From positions 232,001 through 296,000 of the forward strand of contig MEHQ01003283.1 in the NCBI GenBank assembly GCA_008828725.1: 64,000 bases of DNA, in the 5' to 3' direction. The position numbers and the translations under genes were made by a program. Positions 23,600-37,800 of the stretch are shown piece after piece. Every line of letters starts with the position of its first letter. The stretch's first letter is position 1. This DNA is from Saccharina japonica (taxonomy: Eukaryota; Sar; Phaeophyceae; Laminariales; Laminariaceae). The notes below the pieces were generated by a model that saw only the letters and a list, made by a program, of their open reading frames with translations, had not been told where the DNA came from and did not search any database.

Positions 23600-24574
23600 A
23601 CGAAGCCTCGATGCTACGAGTACTGTCTATCCCGTCTACTAAGGAAGCTTCAGTACATGAGAGAAATTTCGGGATGGCACGAGACAGAAAGGGGGTCGTC
23701 CTCTTGCGGAACGGGGTTGCTGGTGGACGCACCAACGCATGTTGGAGGCTGCGCAGGCTGTAAAAGGTGGTGAGCAGTGCGTAGTATGGGGCTGTGCTCG
23801 AGGTACGTAACATAATTGTACCGTAAGCTTGTGAAGTTTGGTGTTGCATTCTAGGGAGGGATTCCTGGGGCGAGACAGGTAGATGCGCTTCGAGCAACGC
23901 TCGTATAGCACGCTTCCCTACCAACCCCCCCCAGCCCATCCGCGGCGAACTGCGAACTTGCCCCTACACCACCACGACCCTAACGGAGGCATCTGCCTTC
24001 ATTCCCGACGACCGTTCCACCAACGACGTTTTTCCACCTCCGATTTGCCGGACTCACATCCATCTTGGCTGTCGTGGGGACTTGAGAGGAAAAAAAATAG
24101 TGACAGCATGCGACGATTACAGCGACGGTCACTTCGTGATTGCGCGATGACGCACGCAAACTCGTGTTCGAGTCACAGCAGTGTAAGGGGTCGTAAGGCA
24201 CGGGTGCAACAAAATCCTACCTTTATCGCTGGGCGCCCTCGCTGCTTGTAGACGAAAGTCCAAATTCTGTTGGCCGCTATCTCTTAAAAGGGGGCCCAAG
24301 CCCTAAGAAGGGGGCCCCCAAAGCGGGTTAAGGGAGCCCCGCCAGTCAGAACGCGCTGTATTGCCAATAAGTTATGTATCTATCATCGTAGTGACACGGC
24401 TTTCCTTTGCTTCGAATCCCGATCGAGTCACGGCTACGGTCATGGCAGAGAGAAATGGCGTTTGAATCTAATATTCTGTTCCGGCTGACAGGTCTTGACC
24501 CTCGTGAGAAATTACTCAATACACATGGGCATAACTCACAAGTAGAATTCCCTAGGTTTACTTAGGGTTATCTA

Positions 24575-24610
<36 letters not shown>

Positions 24611-24830
24611 CTCGGGCCTAAATAGGCTCCGCCCCACGGGAACTGTTTTCCCCGAACCCGACGCGCATACCGTGCAGCTAGAATCGATCGCCGACACACG
24701 TGCAAGCAGTCTGGGCCAACGTTCGGCTTCAACGGAGCCATGCGCCTTGAGTTACGAGCGAGAACACTTTTCTCGAGCAAGAGTCGGTATGAGCAGCAAA
24801 ATCATCGCCGAGCGATATCATAGCTCGCCC
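23600..24830. other. No recognisable gene; TCTG microsatellite
   Basis: Open stretches occur (for example 23883-24251 plus), but composition and lack of a paralogue give no support. A TCTG/GTCT tetranucleotide repeat with one TTTG variant lies at 24576-24610. A GGGGGCCC-rich stretch is at 24290-24330. Confidence 0.5.
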
Positions 24831-25053
24831 AGCGGGAATGGTTAATGGCGTTATTAAGGGTGTTGCCTGCCAATTAAAATATATCGTGCAAGGTTGCCTC
24901 AGGTTGCAAGAGGTCTTGACCCGAATGGGCGTTACAGTATATTCTGTGGAGTTAATTTTCCACGGCGATTTCCAACGCTACAATGAACCGAGCTATGTCA
25001 AAAAAACATCAGTAGCTTCTACGTACGTCAAGACTCACTGACGATGTCGACAC

Positions 25054-25727
25054 GTGTTGGTAAAATTCGCACAGACCATTGATCGATTCAGGCAGAGCTA
25101 TACCCCGCCAGGCCTTATTTGTCGCTTCCTCACACTTGCGAACGCCCACATCAAAGAGGCCAGAGAATGCTGGCAGCACGGAGCCCACGTGATTTGGACG
25201 CCTGGCTCCGACGACGCCCTCGTGTACGAGACCCATTTCGCGGAAAACAGCGACAGCCGCAGCGTCGCTTACCCTGGCCTGGTTCTTTGTGTCAAGGGCA
25301 GCACGCCTGCCGCGCGAGAGGTTCTTGACAGCCTAGCAGAGGAAGTGCGAAAGCTGTTAAAATACAAAGTGCACGGGTATCCCGGCCGCCGCTCTGTGGT
25401 GTTTGAGGGCACCGACGTGGCACCCGTGAGCGCTCTCACTACAGTAGCGACCTTCGCAAATATCTTAAAAATCGCTTCGACTAATTGGGAACCCTGGTCG
25501 AAAGAGTGGCCGGGGTGACGAGCGAGGTGTTGCAGGCGTTCTACCTCGCGGCCGAGAGGAAAAAATCAGTACTTTCGTCTCCTGGTCCTCAAACCAGATA
25601 TCGCTTCTCAATCCAAGTCGGGGCCCAGGAAATCGCCAGCACAGGCATCATCTCCGACGGTACGCGTTACGAGAGGCGGGGGAGTACGCCCGACACTAAC
25701 CGGGTCTGGCACCCCGGGTACCCCTGA
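25054..25727 (+). pseudogene. Hypothetical gene with one frame break in a C run
   Basis: The frame from about 25054 to 25518 has strongly gene-like codon use (G/C third positions for about 110 codons) and peptides such as HVIWTPGSDDALVY and VLDSLAEEVRKLLKY. It ends abruptly at WSKEWPG-stop. The neighbouring frame takes over at the same place with ERVAGVTSEVLQAFYLAAER and runs to 25727. One base lost from the C run at 25490-25493 explains this, so it is either a sequencing error or a real lesion. No ATG is obvious at the start; an upstream exon is likely. It converges on CTL-D, whose stop is about 110 bp downstream. Its last 60 bp match the 3' flank of the other CTL copies. I do not recognise the family. 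Confidence 0.5.
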
Positions 25728-25833
25728 ATCTATACCCGAAACTACAAATCGCTACCCCAGGTTCGGCAAACCAATATTTGATCACCAGCCGGGTACTCCT
25801 CTCTAAAGCACTTCCTACCACACGCACTTTGTC

Positions 25834-28800
25834 TTAGGCTTGGATCGTTCCATCAGCTTCCCTTGTCGCCGGGTGAGGCAACTGCAACTCTCGCCACGCC
25901 TTGTAGAGTTCGTTGTGCGGCGAGCGATCGTGGCGTTCGGTCCGCTCCGTCTCCGGAACCTGTAACATACCAGCGGGGGAGGGGAGGGGGGTAATAATGA
26001 CATGCCATGAGGAAAGGGGTCGAACACGTGCAACCCACAATAAGCGTGCGAGATGTTAACAAGACGCGCCAAGAGTCGAGAGGCAGATGCGACTGTGCAG
26101 CACACGCACGCCGCCAGGCCATTGCATCAGGAGCCCTGAAACAAAACGGTAATTCAGCACGACATGCCGCGAGGCAAGGAGTCTGGGACTTGCAACAGGC
26201 AGGTTAGCCGCGCAAATCTGTCGTTTGGCCAGATAGAGAAGGAGAGATCCCCTTTGTTCGCCTACCAAAGCCCGTTATCAGTCTGTCGATGGCAGACTCC
26301 GATAAAGTTCTTGAAAAATAAACGTGGGAACTATTCGATTATGCTACACAGGATCGCATGTTTCCCTTGCACTTCCTACAGACACAATTAACGCACTACA
26401 GAAACAACGAAAACACGGCGTAACGAAAATACAGGTGTTTGGATTGAGGAATCAGGCGCAATTCCTTGTCGACAAAACCTTGGGCACGAAAGTTTTCTCT
26501 CCCTTGACATACGGGCGTTCCTAACCAAACCAACACGTAGCCAAAACAAATTGCAATACCAGTTGTATTTGTTTCAAAACTGTTTTGTTAAAACTAATTC
26601 CAAATGTGCTTCTGCTACTCTAGCCCCATGGTTTGTCAATCCAGTTGGTTTGCCAATATGTCTTTCCTCCGACCACGTCGTGGTTTAGGAGTAGATGATA
26701 TTACAGGATTTGCCTTTCGACAATGTGCAGGGCATTCTTCACCCAGAATGAAAAAAACGAACACACTTCAACGGATACGAGTAGATATTGTAGTCACCTG
26801 TACTAAGCAAACGAACACGGCCTTGGAAGCGTACATGACTACTTCCAGCGTGGCGCATGTGACGACCACAGTGCAGACGAGGACCAATCCCGGGACGCAG
26901 GACGGCGGGGCACCAAGATAAACATCCCCCATATACAATACCCAGACAGTGTAGGGTGTGGCTGCAATTGCCAGGCTCAAAAAGACGAAGCCCGCGGCAA
27001 TCATTGAATCGCTCATCAGGAGGGTCCAGCCGTGGGCACGGACGATGGCTCGCGCATGTCGCACAGCTGCAGGTAGGCGAAGGACAACACGATAGGAGGC
27101 AGCGCATTAGATGCGGAGTGCACAGAAGTGTCAAGGACCATTTTTATGGAGGCGTTCGAGATGAGGGTAGGGCTGCTTGCGGTTTCTGGCATGGCACACA
27201 ACTGACAAAAGAAAAAGAGATACCTACTTGTAAGCGATTGGACGTTTCAGATATGGAGTACATGTACGTTTCGGGGATATTTTCAACTGACCATTTGAAC
27301 GGCCTGGCGTCCTGACATGGTACACAGATGCCCAATGACGACGAAACGACGCAGGACAGGGGACGTCGTCAGAGTAAACGTGCATACATACGCCCGGGAT
27401 AATGTCCACAATAAGCCGGGAGGGAGGCGCAAATGTTCGGTTGTATTCGTTGCGGCCAATATTTTCTCAACATGAATAGTCCTAGCTGACGAAGGAGAGG
27501 GGGTGAGAGGGGGGGATTCCTCAGATATCGGGTGCGTGTCTGCCTCGGAAACCCTTTCTAGCCAAACCATCCGATCATCGACGTTGCATGGTGCATAACT
27601 GACGGCCACACAGGAGGGGGAAGCTCGTCAAGATACGAAGGTAGTGAATGTATGTGTCGGGGACGCTTCAATGTTCTATGGGAACGGAGCATGACCGCTG
27701 CCTCGCGCACAGCTAACGAGGGACACAGAGCGATACAAGGGGAGGGGGGGGGGGGGGGGGGGTTGCGCCAGAGGTGTTGGATGGCATGTATAAATATGTG
27801 GATGGTCCTTTCTAGAGGCTGCGGGTGGTATTGGAGTAAATAATATTGAAGTCCGAGTTGTTCAGTCCGACGACGGCCAAGAAAACGCCAGTTGAAGTCA
27901 TGCTTTATGCCTGTTTTCGTTCAATTTCGTTACGGGTTGTTCTAGTTCCATTGCCTGTGAAAGAGATCTGGAATCGACATGCACATCGTTCGAGGAGATC
28001 AGTGTATCACCCGAAACATGAATCTCCATGATGAAGGTGGTTCACCCAACCGGAGACCGACATTTCGATGCGCCAGACCTCAAAAATATACACTATACAA
28101 ATTGTCGCACTAACCTGTAGTTGCTGACTACGGGATCTCAATGGGTCAGGAATATTGAGCCAAACCGAGATACATCTACCGTGGAGTTGCCCTGATTCTG
28201 CATCACGGTTACCGCAGGCGGTTTCCACAAGACGAATGGCCACTCGTTTTAGTGGCCATGTACCTCGACCAAAACCTGGACGAAGCTACACGGTTTGTTG
28301 GCCCAGAGAAACAAAAAACACTTCAATGGCGGTATATATCACACGATCGATCCGCACATCAAGCTGCAAAGGAGACGGGAAGTCACTCGCGCGAGTGCCT
28401 CTGAACTTCCGAAATAAGGCCCAAAACATGCGTAAACATTGACCCCCCCCCTGCCCCAGCCACGCCGCTTTAACAGGTAAACCCGTTGGAACCGCACATC
28501 GATACTGCGAACACTCGCGACTACAAGGGCTACGTATTTCACTTACCTTCCGTGAAGTTAAATCTGTATACGCTAACGAAGACAGCAGGGTACATGAGCA
28601 CATAGCTGACGGTAAACCGCAAACCAATCATGACGAAATCCGCTGTCCAGGAGGCGTTCGAAAAGTTAGCGACGAGGAAGTGCAACGGCTTAAAAAGACA
28701 ATCGATCGCGGCCACCTTGCTCAAGGACCTGATCCAATAACGTATGACATGACACGAACACGCAATAATTATGAAGCAGTGGTACGAGCATACGCGAGTG

Positions 28801-31800
28801 TGGCAAGCAGAAGCATCTATGTCCTCACATACATGTGATAGATCGTCGTGCAAAGGCCTGCTCTATTTACCACCAAGCGTGTACGGAAAGCTAAAATGTA
28901 TATATGAGGCAATGTTGTCAGCTTATGTAGGAGGGAACAAGGGGCACACCCGTCGGTGACAACATGCAGCTGCTAGCTCGTAGCGCAAGGACCTGGTCGG
29001 CGCCACAAGCAACGTAGAAATACCATGGAGAGAAACAGCAGTATACACAAAACCGTCACACAAGAGAACGAGAGGGACAACCAGTAGCCAAACATACATA
29101 AACTTCAGTACATGTAAGCTAAGGTCGATGAACAATATCATCGGGGCCATATATCCGACGGCATAAGTTTGTTGAGAATACCGATTGGGACCCAGCTCTG
29201 CTACTGAGTAGCCCCTTGGTTGACGAGCCCCTGTCTCAGTGACGAATGTTCGGCGTCAAAATTGCAACCACTGTTGCAAATTCAGCACCTGTCTTAGTAC
29301 GGCTCATACCCCAACACCTGCCGCAGGACAATCAAACCCAAACCCAGAAACCGTGCCCCCCTTCACCAATGCCCATCCTTACCCCAGCGAAGAGCGCATC
29401 ACGCAGTGGAATGACTTCCGCACGGCCCCCGTGTTGTCTGGGGAGGACCAGCGGGATGCCACCGAACCAGCCACGGTAGCTGCCACGATGTTGGCGGCCA
29501 CGCTTGAGCCCCACGATACGCTTACCATCCAGACATACAGGAGGGCAGCGCCCGGGGTGGTGTAACTGCAGTAGGAGAACTCGATGTCATCATCGCACTT
29601 ACACGACAGGGCCTCCCACAGCCATGGACCCGTGCAATCGGAGGTCTCGCGAGTCGATGTCACGGTCGTAAAGGCGGACATCGAGCCGATATAAGCGATG
29701 ATGCCCACGGCAACCCACATATACCGGATAACGGTCATGCAGAGGGCACAGCAGATAAGGTTTGGGGTGGATGTGACGGTCCGGGAGGCAACCTACGAGG
29801 TGCATACGGAAGCAGCGACATCGAATAATGGGTACTTACGATATACCAGTAGGCAGCAGTAACCCATTGCGTGATATAACTTTGAGCAGAGACTGGAGTG
29901 CAGGACATCCTTCACTGCTTACTCACTTTCGTTTCTCCCTCTTGTCGCTTCTCGTTTGACTATTGGTAAAAAAAACGTCACTATTGAGCACGAAACCTCT
30001 GTTTCACTTGCTAAACACTATTTAATAGTCAGGTGGTGTGGGCATTACCCGTGCGAATCTGTGCTACCACCTGCCAAGGATGCACCCACACATTGCCTGA
30101 CAACAGGGACTGCGATAAAACGAGGATGCTGTCTCGAGCGCAGGGTATTGGACGTAAACTGGACACAAAACCCGAATAATACAAGGAAACACACGAAACA
30201 AAACAATCATTTAGTATGTAAACTATGTGGGGAAATGCGGATCTAGGCCTATCGTAAATTATGATCGCTACGGCCCCCCGCACGGATGTACCGTGTATGA
30301 TGTATATGTTATTTACGTCGCCGAATGCATGTGAACAACTCCGTCAGAGTGCACGCCTTTCACAAAGGCAGCATGGCGCAGGGCTTGAATATTTGGCCAA
30401 CGTATCGAGAGCCCCGCCGACCAAACGTGGGTAACAATGCACGTACGCGTCGGTATAGCACTGCTGTGGGGTCGTCTATTTTTTCTCTTTCTTGCGGGAT
30501 AGAACCATTGCGTGATAGGGATGTGGTCTAACTCAGGCGTCGGGGCGCCGCAACACATTTTGTCACTTCTCGCCATCCTGTTGTACACCTTCCTCCTTAT
30601 CCCCTTGACAAGCTAACTGCCACCCAAACCGTTTGGGGCACGAGACCATCTAACCTGCCGACTGGAGGCAAATAATCGATGTGTGTGTGTACCCTACACG
30701 CCGGACGACAATGCGTGCATGGTCAGGGGGTAAAAAAACGTCGAATACTCATACGTACTTCTACTTTTTTCGAATACTCGATGCATGCTACGATAGAGAC
30801 AGCACTTTTCGGTCGAAATGGTTTCTGAATGATCGAGCTCCTTAACCCAAATTCGTCGGACTGTGATTATATTTTTGCAATATTGTTCCTTGCTAGCTTC
30901 GCCCATGGGATTGTCAATCTGATAGCACTTTCCCTTTCCTCCAAAATCAGTTCGGGTGGAGGTATATTGCTCTTCAAAGTAAGGAGCTCCAGAAAAAAAA
31001 CATGGCGCACCTCTATCGTAGCACGCGGCACTCGTACTTTTTTCGTGGCCTAGGAAGGGGCCAGTCTTGCTGTAATATGCAGTGCATACTTTCATTTCCA
31101 ATCCTGCCGCCGCCGTGTGTGCGTGCTTATGGCACGTAGATACATATACAGTCGTTGGAGAGCTCTATCCTAGCTTCGGATATGTCGAAAGTCCCTCCTA
31201 TCGTCTGGGCTTCAGACCGAAATCGGTTCGCGTTAGCTCTCGGCGCCTCGCCTGCCCTTTCTGGTCCGTTCTCTCGCGGGCCACCTTCCCCGACCTGGCA
31301 CGGGCCTCTCCCCAGCCCATTCCCGCTCGTGCACTCTCAAGGTCGCGCGTCGCCGCCGAGCGCGGCGACCATCAATCTGTAGGCTATTGCGAGACGTCGG
31401 GACATCGAGATAGTTATTCGAGACAACACAAAGTTATTTGCGGAGCATAGAGTTTTTTCTTCGAGACAACAAGAATATTTCGAGGTTGTTTCTTGGAGAC
31501 AGCTACTTACGATAGCTCTTTTCTTCGATAACTCGGTCTCGCTAATGCGATCGCTTTCTCCCGACTACCTCACTGAGTGGGTTGGGTCGTCTTCAGCCGC
31601 TTCCACCCCCTCCGCGTTGCTTCGTCAGGATAGGAGTTCCATACTACAGCAGCAAGCACAGCAGTCTTTGTACAGTAATACAATACGACAACGAAAAGCT
31701 CCGCTGAATAATACTGAGTATCGTTTTGTTTTTGTCCGGTGAAAGTTCGTGGCTAGCTCCCTTTTCGCGGTGGTGGAGTAGTAGTACCTGGTACTATATG

Positions 31801-34800
31801 TAGTACTCCTGCTGTAGTACGTACTGCAGTACAGTAAAAGTACATTTAACAATAATGTAGGCATCCATACGAGTCTGCTCAGAAACGAGCCCGAGAGGAT
31901 CCTCTCCCGTTGCCAGCTTGGAAGCCTCTCGGCTATCCACGTGGAACCACTTGCTCGGCACGAAGTGCTTTTGCGGCACGTACCGAAACCGAGCCCGCCA
32001 CCTCGACTGGTGCATTACAAGCAGAGACTGAGAAGTGAAGTTGCGAACTGCGTATGGGCGGGTTCAGGCATACATCCCCAATTTTCGTCATATCACGAAT
32101 GCAGCATGCAATAGCAAGTCGAATGTCATACATGTGGTATCATGGTGACAGCCATGAACAGCGGAAAAGGGTGGCATTGTCCAAGCTTTTTTTTCAGGGA
32201 CCTAGAACTGGCACTACCGCCGAAAATGTGGCCCGATCGATCGCAGGCCTTCAAAGAGGTCAATAATAGTCAGGCATTTCCGTAGGAATACCCCCCCATT
32301 TTCAGGTGGCCCAAGGCATGTTTGTACATAGTTTCACGCATCTACTCGAAGCTCTGACTACGTTTGGTCAATATTAGGTAATGTGTAACGCCAAAAGCCG
32401 GTTGTAGGCTGAAACTACAGTAGTAGATAATCACGAGACGATGGCTGGATTTGCACGTTTCACCTGCGACAAAGGTCCGAATGTCCATACCGTTTTCATG
32501 ACATGAACCCTGAACGCTTTCACACGATGTTATTTACGCCCCTGCCGCACGACTGACGGATGGTTTCGTCGTTATATTTTGTCACCGGAAACTCGGGGTC
32601 CCTTAAGACACTAATCTCCCCAAAAAAACAAAATAGAGAAATCTGGAGGGAAGAAATCGAACAGAAAAACCCCAACCGGCAACGGATCGGCATGGGAAAA
32701 AAAGGGTCTATCCCCAAAACAACGGCGTGCACTTTGGCTGCTGAGTAAATTTGGGGTGGTATCCTTGAACCAGCCTGTATCAAGACTTAGCGTTTCCTTC
32801 TTCCCGCACACGCCTTGATTCTGTACGTATGTGTCATATATAAAAGCACGAGCGAGCGCTATCACGTTAACGTAGATACCAAGGATGGTACCAAATAAAT
32901 AATGTACCTAGCTATTGTCCTATCCGACGCATGGGTGCCGGTGAATGCCGGCACCCATGCGGAGCCCTTGTATAAGTGATTTTATATCATGTCCGGCATA
33001 TCGCGTTAGGCTAAGGTAGGATCGCACAGCATCTTCGCCGACGATTACATACAAGCTCGAACAACAATTTCGCCGGGAGCAATCTCGAATAAAAGGCAGA
33101 CGGCAGCACTGCCTGGTGTAGGGGGGAGACAGGAAGATCATCAAAAGCCGGAGTCGGCCGGCAGCCCTCGAGTTCATCGACAACAAATTCGAGACGACCC
33201 CCGGAAGGTCCGCCTCGAGCGCGCTTCGGGGAACGTCATAATGTCCGAAAACGCTTTGAGGGAAAATCCAACAACGCGTTCGTCGACGAGAAATGAAACA
33301 TCTCCGTAACCACAACCACTGCATACCAACACGCGCTACCTACGGTAGGGAGGTATTTCCGCTGCTTCGATTTTGGTGGGGCTCCTCGCCGGAAGGGCTC
33401 TATACGTACATCATCGGACAGCCAACGTTCACGAAAATAGGAAGTAAAAGACCATCTAAGGCTGATGCAAACTCCAACGGGCTGTAGGTACTAGGCAGGT
33501 AGGGATATGCAACAGATATAAATGTGAAACACACATCGGATCCCCAATTTTTTGGACGCGTCGGTCCCCCCAAGTTGAGGAGATGCCTGTCACACATTTT
33601 CAGCAACAAAATCCCCCCCCCTCCAGCCCGAGGCATGAACCCTTGCAGAGATGGGTGAAGGGGTGCCACCCCTACCTTAGACGACAAAAGAAGAAGAACC
33701 AAAAACGCCAACAAACAGGATGCGTGCTACGATAGAGACAGCACATTTTGGTTGAACCGTTTTCTGAATGATCGGGCTCCTTAACCCAAATTCGTCGGAC
33801 TTTGATCATTATTTTTTGTTGCAATCTTGTTCCTTTGTATGCTTCGGCCATGGGATTGTTCATCGGATATATAAACAATAACATTTTTAAATGTCTTCCA
33901 AAATCAGTTTGGGGTGCGGTGTAGAGCTCTTCAAGTAACCACCCTTGGAAGGCAAAAAAAACATGGTGCACCTCTATCGTAGCATGCGTCACAGGTGAAA
34001 TCGAAACAGTCCTCAGCAAAATCGTTTTTTTTTTCAAGAGCGATGGCGAACTTATTATTTTGTTTTGCGGCGCCTGAACATAGGCTCCGCCCCCCCTCTC
34101 TCCATCCTCCCTATAAATATAATATTCAGTAATAAGTTGGGTTGGCGTTGGTTGGCGACGACGCTGTAGAACACGCCTCTCACTGCGTGAGCTAGACAAC
34201 CAGGGTACCGTTTTTTATCGTTTTGGTTTTGGCGGTCACCAAGGCTGGCCGTCTTGTTAGATCGCTTGTGCGGGGTCGAGAACCTCAACTTCGTTCAAGG
34301 GGAATTGTCGTATCACGTAGTGTGCATGCGGTCAGGCACCCAAGAGGAAGATACATAGTAAGACCCATTTATGTCTCTGAAAGGGGCTACACCAGAAGTT
34401 AAATCTATTAATAAGAGGCTGTCGTCCATATGCAAGTCCGACCCACTGGCGGTTCTTATAGCAGGATGCAGCTCACCCTCCATGCGACTCACCCAATGCC
34501 TCACGGCCCCTCGCCCTTGGTTCAAGGAATGTCTGCCTGATTGATGAAAGCCCAACGTGTTCCGTCCCGGCATTGTCGGGGTGCGAGGGTCTATGGTGGT
34601 CACACGATTACGGCCGTGCACGACATGAGTACACCCCGCCCATACCGAGATGGTCGAAGCCCCTTTCGATTCGATTATTGAAGTATTGGTAACTTCCGCG
34701 GAGCAACCTCCCGAAGGCAACCCTGCATTGGCAGGGTTGGTGGGATACTCGCAAGCTTGCCACCTCGAGTGGCACGCGTCGGAGTACTATTTCTTACAGC

Positions 34801-37800
34801 TACGTGTATATGATATGGGGCATACGCGTCACCTTCAAAAGTTCTGCGGCGAATGCCACTCGCTCCGGGGGTAAGCCCACGAAGCAGAAGAACAAGGTGC
34901 ACTCCATAGCAAGGACCGTTGCGCCCAGAAACTTAACGGACAGGGGCAATAGCAGAACCGCCACAGTAAATGTAAGCGCAAAGCCCCCCAGGGAGATCTG
35001 CCGGTAATTTGGGTGGCGTAACAACGGTAAAAACGAAACGGCACATAATAAAGAGAAACTACTGAGAAGGGGGGGGGGGCACAATATTCCAAAGTGTAAA
35101 CAAATGTGAAACGAAAGGGGCAAAACTGGAGAGCAGGATCGAAACATCAAGCGAAGAGTTCAAGGACAAGCCCAAGATCCTGGCGCATGGGGGGAGGGGA
35201 GGGGGGCGTACTCAGAATGGGCACGGCCATAGTAGTATGACCATAGACCCTCGCATCCCTATATTGCCAGGACGGAGCGCGTTGGGTTTTCACCAACCAG
35301 GCAGACATTCCTTGCACCAAGCGAAAAGCGCCGCGGGTTACTGGGCGAGTCGCATGGGGAGCGAGCTGCATCTGGTTAAGAACCACCTGTAAAGCGGACT
35401 TGCATACTGTAGGAACGACTGACTTCAATGAAATTATTTAATTTCCGGCGTGGCCACTTCCAGAGACGTAGATGGGTATTACTATTTATCTGCCTCGTGA
35501 GGGCCTTACCATATATGCACTCGAAGAGTATGTGATGTATCCGTCTGTAATATATATGCTTCAACAGCAATCCACGTTGTTGTCACTAGGCATTGACTGA
35601 AAGCGACAGTGTTACTTCTCACCAACTCGGCAAAGCTACTGAATTACTCTCTCTTGCGGTATTGAAGTAAGTGCCTATGCACGAGCAATAACAACATACG
35701 TGCTGGTACAGGTTACGTAGTTATAACTCCCACCCTGTGCGAGGTATCGCCCTAGAGAGGCAGTTGCACCTACTGGCAAACCACCACGACTTATTATGAA
35801 CTATTTCGCGAAGCAGGCATACGTAAAATAATAGCGACGCCAGTATCCCGTGTGGTCTTCAGCACAAGTTTTAAGTGGAAAAGTGCGCAATGGCACCACT
35901 GCATACAGCAGCAGCACCCTGCAGCGCACGCGTCGGAGACTTCCGCGTGTTCCTTATTTGGCGCATCCCAACGCTTGCTGTGATAAAGCATTCTGCTCTG
36001 CTTTATCGTACTCGTACATGTCATTTGATAGATGTCGAGAGTCTGCGAAATTGGTGCTCGGCGTCCTCATCGAAAATCTGAGGTAAAACAGTACCAGCAG
36101 CCGGATAAAGTGCTGTTTTCCAATTCGCCGTTGGGTATCAGGGGTGTGGCGAGCCGTTTTTGAGTAACAGGCACTTTTCGTGGTAAGCAAAGGCGTGGGA
36201 TTGATCCGGCTCCTGAGGCACAAATACTGAATGTTGACCACGACCTACGCTCTAAAACCACTCATAGGAGTAAGTCTGGTAATTAGCACTGGAGAAATGT
36301 CGTTTTCCGTAGTAGGGGGTCATGAAAAGGTGGAACTTGTACCAGACATCGTATTGCAACTGAAAAAAGCAGGGATTCGTTGTTACAGTGCTCGAAGTAT
36401 ATGTTTTGCCGGAAGGGACCCAAAACTGTCGGATTATGATTCCTCGTTTTGCACTAGTTTTCAAATGTACCTTACTACTGTAGTTGCTGTACAAGTAGTC
36501 ATGGAAGTGCTCTTCGGCTACCTCGTACTCGTAGTCCTTTTTGTTTTTCTCCAAAGTCACCTTCTTAGGTGAGGGCGTAGAGGACTCCTATATATAGGTA
36601 AGCGAGGAATATCAGAAGAAAAAAAACACGGTGCACCTCTAGCGTAGCGTGAATTAGACAGGAGGGCCGTTGCTCGAGGCCGATGCCACAATCGCCATCT
36701 GTTTGCCGTCGAATATCTTCGAGATCTGACACACCACAGGGGTAAACCGGACCGGAGCAGAGTGCTTGGCTCGCCGTGCGTCTTTCGTGCACAGTTGACA
36801 TTTTTTTTGTCGCGAAATTGCATGCATTTGTTGTCCTGCTGCCACGTTTTGATGTGGCTACGAACCCCTTACCTTTAGGACCGTCAGGTGACGACACGCG
36901 AGCAGTAGCACCCTCGATACTGCGCATGCCACCAAAGCCAACAAGGCGCACGTCAAAAGTGCCCAGTCCCGGCTATCAGGTGAATCCCAGTAGCACGTTT
37001 CCAGCGTCTTCCCTAGTACCGTGTATGCCGATCGGAAATAATGAGTCGCCTGATAAGATGGGGGGCGATAGGAGATTGAAAAGAAAACGGGAGGGTTTAT
37101 AGACTCGGTGGAAAACGTTACACATTTAACCGTTCCGTGGTGCGGAATACGCAATATTTCAGCATGCATGTGCAACAGAAGCGGGGGGCATCGGGTATCA
37201 ATCAATGTGTACAGCAGCCTGCGACATCCACGAAGCCCATACTTTGGGAGCATGCGCAAATGTGCCAAACTCCTTACGCCGCGTAGCTCCAAAATTCGTA
37301 AGTCCTACGTTCACACGACGCTCCTGCTGCCCAAACACCCGGAAGTTGTCCCGTTGCGCCATACATAACGAAGTACTATCCACGGCTTCTTAACGGATTC
37401 GTTTATTGATTATCTTTCGAATTGCATTGTCATTATCGTTTTTCTAGGTTGTGGGAGAGAGAGAGTTCTCTTCTCGGCCAGACACACCTACCGCAGCCTC
37501 CTGCAATCCCCTATGCATCTCGCCCATACATCTACCGTCTCTCTCTCCCTAATACGATACCAGCCGGGTTCCTAACTATTACCGCCCACAGTCGTCTCGG
37601 ATGACCAAGCCTCCGAATGGTACCGTACCATTCGACTCCTCCAACTCCGAGGTAATTTGAGACTACTGTTGCAGTTCACTAGTTGTCATTTCCTACCCCA
37701 GGCTGTACCTTCCCCCGGGTGCCTCTCCTTCCATTCACTTGTCCAACATTAAATAGCTTACGTGGCACCCTGCCCAAGCCCCCATACAAGGTATGTTATT

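Larger units (their letters stand above)
31835..34800. other. Composite insertion in CTL-D intron 3, no gene
   Basis: CTL-E reads straight from the GTAGCACGTATTGCTG region (60540-60580) into exon 3, while CTL-D has about 3 kb extra. The extra sequence holds a perfect hairpin (32928-32961), a MITE (33720-33990) and an inverted copy of a dispersed repeat (34112-34640). I see no supported coding region in 31860-33700. Confidence 0.6.

Noticed and set aside
24390..24460. tRNA-like T-loop word CTTCGAATCCCG
   Set aside because: No matching acceptor, D or anticodon stems around it.
36231..36572. 113-codon plus-strand frame with a hydrophobic end
   Set aside because: Non-ATG start, no splice sites, no paralogue, in an insertion flanked by MITE remains; kept only as unassigned sequence.
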